Origin: UBA2108 sp002713215 | GTDB lineage: Bacteria > Bacteroidota > Bacteroidia > Flavobacteriales_G > Salibacteraceae | Direction of reading: 5' to 3' | DNA length: 54,078 nt | Assembly: GCA_937891015.1 (NCBI GenBank) | Contig: CALAPY010000067.1 | Coordinates: forward strand, 1 to 54,078 | Part shown: positions 45,154 through 51,691 of the stretch, piece after piece | Position numbering within the stretch: the stretch's first letter is position 1 | How the letters are laid out: each line of letters starts with the position of its first letter | The notes under the pieces: model-generated | Told to the model about the DNA's origin: nothing | The model's input: the letters and a program-made list of their open reading frames with translations, nothing else | Databases searched by the model: none | Position numbers and translations under genes: made by a program

Positions 45154-45608
45154 ACAATTCTATAAAAGCAGTTTTAATAACGTGGTCATTCATTTACGTT
45201 GGGCTTAATAATAATTGGTTGAGTTTAAAAGAGGCTATTTCATTAATTGAAGACAATAAAAATGACTTAAATGTTAATGACGAACTACTAGTAGATTTAT
45301 ATGTAAATCAAGATAATGAAAGTCAGTTATTTACAATAATCGAAAAACATTCAGAGAATAACGAAAAAAACGAAATTAGGAAGTGGAAGTTTATTTTCCT
45401 TAAAGCGATTGCTGGTTCAGCCTCCTCGATAGAAGATCAATTGAAAGAAATCAATGAAACATGGTCAAGATTTGATTACCCAGAAGAATGGAGAAGTTTT
45501 ATATCATACTTACCATCAGATCAATCAAACTCAGTTGAAGAAGTACATTCAATTTTCTTAAGGTATTTAGCTAAAGAAGAGCAATATTTATCCGAACGTA
45601 CTATATAA
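45150..45608 (+). CDS. Probable immunity protein for the main Rhs tip
   Basis: The 152-residue protein starts within the Rhs stop codon (ATGA overlap), the normal place for the immunity gene of an Rhs toxin. It has no signal peptide, so it stays in the cytoplasm. It begins VLITWSFIYVGLNNNWLSLKEAISLI and is helical and acidic (WKFIFLKAIAG, IEDQLKEINETW). The opening recalls DUF2247-type immunity families, but this is a weak resemblance. It is followed by a terminator. The gene is visibly more AT-rich than the conserved Rhs core, as is usual for exchangeable tips. Confidence 0.72.
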   Translation: MNNSIKAVLITWSFIYVGLNNNWLSLKEAISLIEDNKNDLNVNDELLVDLYVNQDNESQLFTIIEKHSENNEKNEIRKWKFIFLKAIAGSASSIEDQLKEINETWSRFDYPEEWRSFISYLPSDQSNSVEEVHSIFLRYLAKEEQYLSERTI

Positions 45609-45624
45609 AAGCTAAAATAAGTCT

Positions 45625-45651
45625 TCTCGGCTGAGCCGAGAGAGGTTTTTT
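45625..45651 (+). terminator. Terminator of the Rhs operon
   Basis: The hairpin TCTCGGC-TGA-GCCGAGA is followed by GAGG and a T6 run, 16 nt after the immunity stop. Confidence 0.85.
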
Positions 45652-45760
45652 AGTTTACTCTACAAGGAAGAAACCTTTAAAAATATTACCTAAGAATTTA
45701 GCCTCGCACAACCTTGTAATGTCTGTAATGTCCTAAAAAAAGTTTACGATTTAAATTATA

Positions 45761-45807
45761 ACAGTGACTCGTTCAGATTTGCAATCTGGACTTCAATTAG
45801 AAAAAGA
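45761..45807 (+). repeat. 3' module repeat, copy A
   Basis: This 47-bp segment (containing CAGATTTGCAATCTG, a small hairpin) matches 53226-53272 in the same orientation with 4 mismatches. Further weak similarity (cgcacaacct, then cgat.taa..aacag) precedes both copies. Confidence 0.85.
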
Positions 45808-45835
45808 AAGCCTCTAAGTAATTGGAGGTTTTTTT
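45807..45835. terminator. Bidirectional terminator at the left edge of the mobile element
   Basis: CCTC-loop-GAGG is flanked by A- and T-runs on both strands, just after the 3' repeat and 3 nt before the end of the minus-strand gene at 45838, so it can serve both strands. Confidence 0.6.
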
Positions 45836-45837
45836 AT

Positions 45838-46512
45838 TTAAAAGAGGTCTAAGAGGATTTTTGAAAATTGTTCCCAGCCGATAATCAAGCTGACAATTGA
45901 GCTAAAAAATCCAATAAGCATAGCTACTTTGGAAATAACCTTAAACAAGAAATTTGAAGTCAAAGAATGAAAAGTGGTTAAAGAAATAATACCAAACCAA
46001 TTAAGAATAAGAATAGGTGAAGAAAGGTAGAACTTCACTCCTTCCCGAAACCACTTAAAAGGGTTCTTTAATTCTTTTTTAGTTCGTTCACAATGCCTAT
46101 CGTACATACTAATACCTCTAATTAGGGCATTGTCAACCGCATTTACCTCGTCGGTGTGAACCGTGCCATCTCGAAATTTAGGTAGCGTACTAATAACAAG
46201 CTGATAATTTTTGAACATTACTTGCTGATATGGAGGTTGGTAAGTTTCTAGCTGTCCATAAACACCTAATGATTGCTGCACTTTATCTACATTGGACGTT
46301 AACCACTCATAATGTTCACGGTCAAGCCTATCTACACTACGTAGAATTCCAATGTATGAAGGGTTTAAATTTTTTATCAGTCTAGAGTACTTCTCTTTGA
46401 ACTTAATGAGAAGGTTATGACTTTCCCTAGCCCGCTTTAACTCAAAGTAAATTTGAATTATACCAGTTGCTAAAACCCCAACAAGTGCTAGGCCAATCCA
46501 TAACCGATCCAT
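45838..46512 (-). CDS. Membrane protein of unknown function paired with XRE repressor
   Basis: A 224-residue protein with one N-terminal membrane helix (about 4-22), a soluble central helical region, and two or three hydrophobic segments near the C-terminus (about 150-222). Its start overlaps the XRE stop by one base (TAATG), so the two are coupled. I do not recognise a family. As cargo of a mobile element, it could be a membrane effector for defence or exclusion, or a maintenance protein; this is a guess from layout only. Confidence 0.6.
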   Translation of the reverse strand: MDRLWIGLALVGVLATGIIQIYFELKRARESHNLLIKFKEKYSRLIKNLNPSYIGILRSVDRLDREHYEWLTSNVDKVQQSLGVYGQLETYQPPYQQVMFKNYQLVISTLPKFRDGTVHTDEVNAVDNALIRGISMYDRHCERTKKELKNPFKWFREGVKFYLSSPILILNWFGIISLTTFHSLTSNFLFKVISKVAMLIGFFSSIVSLIIGWEQFSKILLDLF

Positions 46513-46847
46513 TACCCAAAAGCCCTTTTAGTTTTAAAGTTTTGAATCACATTGTCAATCAGAAAGAAGAGATGTTGCTTAGTGTCAGCGTCGAGTTCTT
46601 CAATGTCTTCAATGCGTTTAAGTACATCCTTATCAAGCGTAGAAAGCTGACCTTCTCCAATGAGATAATCAACACTTACATCAAAAACTTTAGCCAACTT
46701 TAGCAGCACTTCAATTGAAGGAGTGTTTGCGTTTCGTTCATAGTTACCAATAATGGTTCTGGAAACTGCAGCTCTTTTAGCCAATTCTTCTTGCGATAAA
46801 TTATTCTGCTTTCTAAGCTGTGTAATACGCTCTCCAATGTTCAACAT
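46512..46847 (-). CDS. XRE-family repressor of the mobile element
   Basis: The 111-residue protein has a Cro/C1-type helix-turn-helix (about 5-60: ITQLRKQNNLSQEELA, RTIIGNYERNANTPS, LLKLAKVFDVSVDYLIGEG) and a helical C-terminal tail that likely dimerises (HLFFLIDNVIQNF). It reads away from the ATPase-recombinase operon, and a perfect palindrome covers the start of that operon's promoter, so it probably represses both directions. Confidence 0.9.
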   Translation of the reverse strand: MLNIGERITQLRKQNNLSQEELAKRAAVSRTIIGNYERNANTPSIEVLLKLAKVFDVSVDYLIGEGQLSTLDKDVLKRIEDIEELDADTKQHLFFLIDNVIQNFKTKRAFG

Positions 46848-46883
46848 ACTTGCCTAAAGTCAAGGGTTTGTTCTCAATAAGTA

Positions 46884-46891
46884 CAAATTTA
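46884..46891 (-). promoter_or_regulatory. -7 promoter box for the XRE gene
   Basis: The minus strand reads TAAATTTG (TAnnTTTG), 37 nt before the start codon. It is flanked by an inverted repeat AAGTAC (46879-46884) and GTACTT (46899-46904), a likely autoregulatory site. Confidence 0.5.
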
Positions 46892-46948
46892 GATAAAGGT
46901 ACTTGACAAAAGATATAAACATTAGCCATTACAATGAAAACAATCCTC

Positions 46949-46956
46949 TACATTTG
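46949..46956 (+). promoter_or_regulatory. -7 promoter box for the ATPase-recombinase operon
   Basis: TACATTTG fits TAnnTTTG exactly; the ATG at 46991 follows 34 nt later. The operator palindrome overlaps its last two bases. Confidence 0.55.
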
Positions 46957-46972
46957 TCAAACATGTTTGACA
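46955..46972 (+). promoter_or_regulatory. Operator palindrome in the mobile element
   Basis: TGTCAAACATGTTTGACA is a perfect 18-bp palindrome spanning the transcription start of the plus-strand operon. A half-site (TTGACA) recurs at 46903-46908. It is the likely binding site of the XRE protein. Confidence 0.7.
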
Positions 46973-46990
46973 GAAAAATATTTTTAAACA

Positions 46991-48586
46991 ATGACTAAAA
47001 AACTGAATGTAACCAATCCAGAATCTCTAATCTACCAAAATGAAATCCTAAAACTGACTGTACTCGGTGGAATCAAACTAGAAGGACTCGACCGAATGCG
47101 GGCCACTTTAAAAATAGAGTTGGTTGGTTCTCCTCGCCCTCCCCTACGTCACAACTTAGATTTATACAACGACACCCAATGCGAAAAACTAATCCGAAGA
47201 GCAGCAGGGAAACTAGAAATAGGAACAGCAGTAGTTGAAGCCAGTTTAGCAGAACTCACCGAACAGTTGGAACAATACCGATTACAACAAATACAAGAGA
47301 ACCAACCAGACCCCTATCAACCACCAACACTCACAGCTGACGAAAGAAAACAAGCAGAAACATTTTTGAGTGAACCCAATTTACTGGAAAGGACAAACCA
47401 ACTCATTGGAAAATCTGGAATGATCGGTGAAGAGAGTAATCGGCTTTTAATGTTTTTGATATTTACCAGCAGAAAACAAAACCAACCACTCCACATAGTT
47501 AGTTTAGGAAGTAGCGGCACAGGCAAAACACACTTGCAAGAAAAGGTTAGTGAACTCATACCCGAAGAAGACAGAATAGAAATAACCACTTTGAGTGAGA
47601 ATGCCTTTTACTACTTCGGACAAAGAGAGTTGAAGAATAAGTTAATCCTTATTGAAGACTTAGACGGAGCAGACAATGCCCTCTACCCGCTTCGAGAATT
47701 ACAATCCAAAAAACGAATAAGCAAAACCGTTGCCCACAAAAACACCAAAGGAGAAACCAAAGCCATGCACCTAGTAGTAGAAGGGCCTGTAAGCGTAGCT
47801 GGTTGCACTACCAAGGAGCAGATTTATGAAGACAACGCCAATCGTTCCTTTTTGATTTACCTAGACGAATCAGAAGAACAAGACAAGTTGGTTATGGAAT
47901 ACCAAAGACGAGCTTCGGCAGGTAAGGTTAATGTAGAAGTAGAAAGAAAAGCAGCGGAGCTTCTCCGCAACTGCCAGCGAATCTTAGAACCAATCCAAGT
48001 AGTAAACCCATTCGCTGAATTACTCCAAATACCCAAAGAAGTCTTTAAACCTAGAAGAACCAACAACCATTATTTACAGTTTATTGAAGTAGTCACTTTT
48101 TACAACCAGTGGCAACGAGAGCAAAAAGCCAATGAAGAAACTGGAGAAGTATTTATCGAAACAACTTTAAAAGACATTGAAGCGGCTAACCAATTGCTAA
48201 AAGAAATCCTGATTAGAAAGAGTGATGATCTGAATGGAGCTTGTAGAAATTACCTGGAACAAATCAAAGCTTACTTAAAAGTTGAGAACAAGAAAACCTT
48301 TAGCAATCGGGAAATCAGAAAGAAACTAAGAATCAACGACAGCAACCAAAAGCGTTGGACCATAAGTCTGGTAAATAACTACTACCTAAAACGAAGCAAG
48401 GGCAACAAAAATCAAGGTTACCAATACCAAATCACCAGCTACGAAGAATACCAACAACTCCAAGAGAAAATAAATACAGCATTAGACGAAAGCTTAGAAA
48501 AGCTAAAAGGGAGTGAACGTTCAAAACCGGTTCAATCCAAAAATGAACCACCTAAAAAGAAGAAAATCAAAGCGTTAGTAGCGTAG
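46991..48586 (+). CDS. AAA-type ATPase of a mobile element (primase/helicase-like)
   Basis: This 531-residue protein has Walker A GSSGTGKTH near residue 175 and Walker B LILIEDLDG near residue 220, followed by NRSFLIYLDES, a possible arginine-finger region. The N-terminal part (1-130) has no recognisable zinc finger. The C-terminus is helical, Lys-rich (GSERSKPVQSKNEPPKKKKI) and could bind DNA. Proteins of this kind stand in front of tyrosine recombinase genes in Bacteroidota elements, where they may help replicate or process the excised circle. That role is inference. It leads the three-gene operon behind it. Confidence 0.72.
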   Translation: MTKKLNVTNPESLIYQNEILKLTVLGGIKLEGLDRMRATLKIELVGSPRPPLRHNLDLYNDTQCEKLIRRAAGKLEIGTAVVEASLAELTEQLEQYRLQQIQENQPDPYQPPTLTADERKQAETFLSEPNLLERTNQLIGKSGMIGEESNRLLMFLIFTSRKQNQPLHIVSLGSSGTGKTHLQEKVSELIPEEDRIEITTLSENAFYYFGQRELKNKLILIEDLDGADNALYPLRELQSKKRISKTVAHKNTKGETKAMHLVVEGPVSVAGCTTKEQIYEDNANRSFLIYLDESEEQDKLVMEYQRRASAGKVNVEVERKAAELLRNCQRILEPIQVVNPFAELLQIPKEVFKPRRTNNHYLQFIEVVTFYNQWQREQKANEETGEVFIETTLKDIEAANQLLKEILIRKSDDLNGACRNYLEQIKAYLKVENKKTFSNREIRKKLRINDSNQKRWTISLVNNYYLKRSKGNKNQGYQYQITSYEEYQQLQEKINTALDESLEKLKGSERSKPVQSKNEPPKKKKIKALVA

Positions 48587-48622
48587 TTCAAGAAGTTCAC
48601 CAAAAGGTATAAGCGAAGTAAA

Positions 48623-49582
48623 ATGAAGCAACTACCACTCAAAAACGAATCTTTCCAATACCTAGAACACAGCTTTAGAGAGTGGCTCAATACTTTGGGA
48701 TATGCGCCCAGCACAGTTTACCAACTCCCCAATTACATCCATGAGTTTTTTCATTACTTGGAGTGCCAGGGGCACACCCATATTAACCAACTAGAAACCA
48801 AGCACTTTAATGAACACTTTGAACAACTTAGAACCCGAACCAATACCAGACAAGGCGGCGGCCTGAGCAACAACTACCTAAACAAACATCTGCAAGGGCT
48901 TTACAAGTTCTGTGAATACCTCCGACAATCCGGAAGGCTTGAAATACCGGCACTAAACATAAAATGGGAGGCCTGCGAGGCCAGCGAAGTTGAATACTTA
49001 ACCCAAGAAGAAATCAAGGAGCTTTTTAAAGTTGCAGCAAAACCTTATGCAGCATCAGGAAGAGCAGCCATGTTTGACGGTTTTTTTGAAGCCGTTGCCT
49101 TTAGAGACCTAGCCATGTTAACCGTGTTTTATTCCTGTGGACTTAGAAGAAATGAAGGCTACTGTTTGGATCTATCAGATTTAAACTTTGATCGCCAGAT
49201 CCTCCATGTTCGTAAAGGAAAAAATTACAAAGAGCGATTTATACCCTTCAATAAAACAAGCCTAAAAAACCTAGAGCAATATGTATTTGATTACAGGCCA
49301 GTATTATTAAAAGGAAAATCAGAAAACGCTTTGTTTATTAGCCAGCGAGGAAAAAGAATGAGTACTCAAAGCATGGCTTTGCGATTGAAATTACTGCAAG
49401 AAAGAAGTGATGATTTATTACTCAAAGAAAAGAATGTAAGACCGCATGTATTGCGTCATTCCATTGCCACTCACCTACTTCAAAACGGAATGGAGATCGA
49501 GGCGATCAGTCGTTTTCTAGGGCATAGTTCTTTGGAGTCTACTCAGATTTATACGCACTTAGTTAGTCAGGAAAATGAATAA
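48623..49582 (+). CDS. Tyrosine recombinase, catalytically complete
   Basis: A 319-residue integrase with an N-terminal SAM-like core-binding domain (about 12-110) and a C-terminal catalytic domain (about 130-319). All catalytic residues are visible: first Arg in CGLRRNEGYCLDL, Lys in VRKGKNYKERFIPF, HxxR in PHVLRHSIATHLL, His in FLGHSSLES and the Tyr nucleophile in QIYTHL. It cuts and rejoins DNA at a specific site, presumably moving this element. Its end overlaps the second recombinase by 8 nt, so the two are made together. Confidence 0.93.
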   Translation: MKQLPLKNESFQYLEHSFREWLNTLGYAPSTVYQLPNYIHEFFHYLECQGHTHINQLETKHFNEHFEQLRTRTNTRQGGGLSNNYLNKHLQGLYKFCEYLRQSGRLEIPALNIKWEACEASEVEYLTQEEIKELFKVAAKPYAASGRAAMFDGFFEAVAFRDLAMLTVFYSCGLRRNEGYCLDLSDLNFDRQILHVRKGKNYKERFIPFNKTSLKNLEQYVFDYRPVLLKGKSENALFISQRGKRMSTQSMALRLKLLQERSDDLLLKEKNVRPHVLRHSIATHLLQNGMEIEAISRFLGHSSLESTQIYTHLVSQENE

Positions 49583-50489
49583 GAATCAACAACAAACTTT
49601 TAAAGATTACTTACTCGAAAAAGACTTTTCTTCTTCTACAGCTAAACAACACATCCATCAAGCTCGCTTCTTTGAAATCTGGGCTGCTGACGAAAATCTG
49701 CCCATAGAATCTATCAGCTACAACGACCTATTACACTACATCCAAACTCGCAGAACCAAAGTCACTCAGAAAACCATTAGCCTCCAAATGAACAGCTTGC
49801 GCCACTTCTTTGATTTTTTAGAACTCCCTCACAACCCAACCAAACAAGTAAACATCAAAGGAATAAAGCGCAAAAAACTCTACCACATCCTAAAACCCCA
49901 GGAACTAGAACAACTTTATCAATCCTTTAAAATCCCTGAACCAACAGAAAGTACAATCCACCAAAACTGGTTCAGAAACCAAGTATTAGCAGCCAAAAGA
50001 AATCGAATCATGCTAGGGTTTATGATCTGGCAAGGAGTAACTACAACCGAGCTTTTTAAGTTGGTTGAAAAGGACGTAAACCTGAGAGAAGGAAAAGTAT
50101 TTATTGCTGGTACAAGAAGAAGCAACGAAAGAATCATAAAGCTGGAATCTACTCAAATCATGGACTTAATGGAATACGTTCAGCAAGTACGACAAGAGCT
50201 TTTAAATGTGACTAAGAAAGAATCCGATCAACTCTTTGTAAGTACTGGAAATGGCCAACGAATAAACAATGCTATGAACCAGTTTATGAAGAATCTAAAA
50301 ACTTTGAATCCTAACGTAGACAACGCAAAACAAATCCGTGCAAGCGTAATTACCCATTGGTTGAAACAACACAATCTTCGCCAAGTTCAGTACCTAGCTG
50401 GCCATCGTTACTTGAGTTCTACGGAAGCCTTTTTGGTCAATGATTTAGATAGCTTGAGTGTAGACATTGAAAAGTTCCACCCTTTTTAG
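49575..50489 (+). CDS. Tyrosine recombinase homologue lacking catalytic residues
   Basis: This 304-residue protein has the same two-domain layout as its neighbour, but its active site is degenerate. The first Arg position reads QGVTTTEL (Thr instead of Arg), the usual Lys region reads GTRRSNERI, HxxR reads KQIRAS (the Arg kept, the His lost), the second His is kept in LAGHRYLSS, and the nucleophile position reads TEAFLVND (Phe instead of Tyr). It should not cut DNA on its own. The likely role is a structural partner that binds the same site as the active recombinase. The reading frame is intact, so it is not an obvious pseudogene. Confidence 0.85.
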   Translation: MNKNQQQTFKDYLLEKDFSSSTAKQHIHQARFFEIWAADENLPIESISYNDLLHYIQTRRTKVTQKTISLQMNSLRHFFDFLELPHNPTKQVNIKGIKRKKLYHILKPQELEQLYQSFKIPEPTESTIHQNWFRNQVLAAKRNRIMLGFMIWQGVTTTELFKLVEKDVNLREGKVFIAGTRRSNERIIKLESTQIMDLMEYVQQVRQELLNVTKKESDQLFVSTGNGQRINNAMNQFMKNLKTLNPNVDNAKQIRASVITHWLKQHNLRQVQYLAGHRYLSSTEAFLVNDLDSLSVDIEKFHPF

Positions 50490-50496
50490 TCTACCA

Positions 50497-50718
50497 ATGA
50501 ATAACCAGCTAACCAAGCGACAAGAACAAATCCTTAAGCTATTATTGGCTGGCTACACCCAACAAGAAATCTGCAAAACTCTCAGCTTACACACCAACAC
50601 GGTAAGCGATTACAAAAGAGCCGTAATGAAAAAATGGAATGCAGAAAACATCATTGAACTGGTGGTAAAATCAATCAAAAAAGGCTACCTCGATATGAGC
50701 GAAAAACGGTTTAAATAG
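50497..50718 (+). CDS. Small LuxR-type helix-turn-helix protein
   Basis: The 73-residue protein is almost only a GerE/LuxR DNA-binding domain (LTKRQEQILKLLLAGYTQQE, then TNTVSDYKRAVMKKWNAEN). The ATG at 50497 is chosen because it lies just after the stop of the recombinase; an in-frame ATG at 50467 overlaps that gene. It may regulate the element or serve as an accessory DNA-bending factor for the recombinase pair. Such a small HTH downstream of recombinase genes is a common layout in Bacteroidota elements. Confidence 0.8.
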   Translation: MNNQLTKRQEQILKLLLAGYTQQEICKTLSLHTNTVSDYKRAVMKKWNAENIIELVVKSIKKGYLDMSEKRFK

Positions 50719-50764
50719 GTTGAAATCCCCTTCGGGGTCATGAATTAAAAAAGTTCGACTCTCT

Positions 50765-50816
50765 ACGTTTGTATAAAACGTTTGTTGCAACCAACACGTT
50801 TGTGTAATACGATTGT
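50765..50816 (+). repeat. Tandem ACGTTTGT repeats, possible recombinase or HTH sites
   Basis: Three copies of ACGTTTGT (50765, 50778, 50796) and one ACGATTGT (50809) lie in the same orientation as two pairs, each pair with 13-bp spacing, pairs 31 bp apart. They begin 47 nt after the last gene of the mobile element. They could be arm-type binding sites at its right end or sites for the small HTH protein. Confidence 0.55.
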
Positions 50817-51144
50817 ATACAAAAGCGAACTTTTATATCGGTTTTTGGATATTAAATATTAAAATGATAGCAAAATCTATTAGAAAGTAACAGCATCTTT
50901 CCATTTTTCAATGAAATGACGGCATTATCTAGAAATTAGATTTTTTTTAAAATGTAAATGGTAAAAATGGAGCCTAGAATAAAGCTGATAAAATCAGAGA
51001 ATACATTGACAGATATGTCTTGAATCAGTTCCACAAAACGAATATAATAAACCTCCTTTCCTCACAGCATCCAAAAATCTTCCAATCGCTCACGCATTTT
51101 TGTCTACTGCTCCCCTTCTAACGCACGAAATCAAAGCTAGATAA

Positions 51145-51191
51145 ACATAACGGCTTCTTATAGAATCTAAAGCCCTATAAGGCAATTATGT
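51145..51191 (+). repeat. Imperfect palindromic site, copy 1 of an inverted pair
   Basis: The site is ACATAACGGCTTCTTAT, 15 nt, then ATAAGGCAATTATGT. The two ends are exact inverted matches to the outer parts of the site at 51550-51608. Confidence 0.75.
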
Positions 51192-51549
51192 TAACTAGCC
51201 GCACGCAATCACACACTTACCCCGACCACCACCCCTGAAATAGAAAATCTAACGCCCTTCGGTTGTTTGCTCATTTTAATAGTTGAATGCTTCTTTTAAA
51301 CACGTTCAATCAGAAACATCCTACTAACAGCATTCATCCATTAAAACCGAGCTGTCGCACCGCTGCAACCAAAACTTCTGGAAAGAGATGGAATAGCGAA
51401 GTCTTTCCTTCTCTTTTTGGAAGGAAACAACGACCAGAGGGAGGCGTTAGAATCTAAAAGCTGGGGGCTTTTTGACTCTTAAAACGGAAACTAGAAACCA
51501 TGACCGAGTAAGGAGCGGAGCAAACGTTAGAGCTGCGAGAACTTACTTT

Positions 51550-51608
51550 ACATAATTGCCTTATGGGACGTTCCTGAGAAGGGTTGCTACCATAAGAAGC
51601 CGTTATGT
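51550..51608 (-). repeat. Imperfect palindromic site, copy 2 of an inverted pair
   Basis: Read on the minus strand it has the same 17-nt left end and 15-nt right end as the site at 51145, with a longer 27-nt middle of unrelated sequence. The two copies face each other across 358 nt. Confidence 0.75.
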
Positions 51609-51633
51609 AAAAGGTCTAGTTATTATCATCAAA

Positions 51634-51653
51634 TATCAGTGCCAACACGTAGG
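51634..51653 (+). promoter_or_regulatory. Candidate operator, copy 4 (weaker)
   Basis: TATCAGTGCCAACACGTAGG has the right half ACACGTAG of the palindrome and a partly matching left half (AGTG). Its centre lies 33 bp upstream of the centre of the TATCTTGC box at 51673-51680 (one base shorter than TAnnTTTGC), matching the spacing of the three clear sites. It is weaker than those and could be chance. Confidence 0.4.
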
Positions 51654-51691
51654 AATTAACTAACCAAAAGTGTATCTTGCATACCTCGTAA

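Larger units (their letters stand above)
45838..50718. mobile_element. Mobile element with two tyrosine recombinases
   Basis: The unit comprises an XRE repressor and a membrane protein on the minus strand, and an AAA-type ATPase, two tyrosine recombinase-family proteins and a small LuxR-type HTH protein on the plus strand. It is inserted between the main Rhs module and the orphan tip. Exact ends are not visible; the left edge lies near 45808-45838, and the right edge is somewhere between 50718 and 51690, where a set of short repeats lies. No transposase of the DDE type is present. Confidence 0.7.
50719..51691. other. Repeat-rich non-coding region between element and orphan tip
   Basis: These 973 bases hold no convincing gene. 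They begin with a small hairpin (CCCCTTCGGGG, 50727-50737) and a tandem 8-mer array (50765-50816). After an AT-rich stretch come several inverted repeats: TTCTAACGC at 51116 with GCGTTAGAA at 51444, TCTAACGCC at 51248 with GGCGTTAGA at 51443, and an inverted pair of 47- and 59-bp sites at 51145 and 51550. The last 60 bases carry a candidate operator and a -7-like box for the orphan Rhs gene. Confidence 0.6.

Noticed and set aside
50765..50816. CRISPR array or plasmid origin iterons
   Set aside because: The repeat is only 8 bp with 5-10 nt gaps and four copies; no Cas or replication-initiator gene is near.
51145..51608. Firm call of integron attC sites
   Set aside because: The boxes only partly fit the RYYYAAC/GTTRRRY consensus, arms are spaced more widely than usual, and no integron integrase with its special insertion domain is visible, so they are reported as inverted repeats only.
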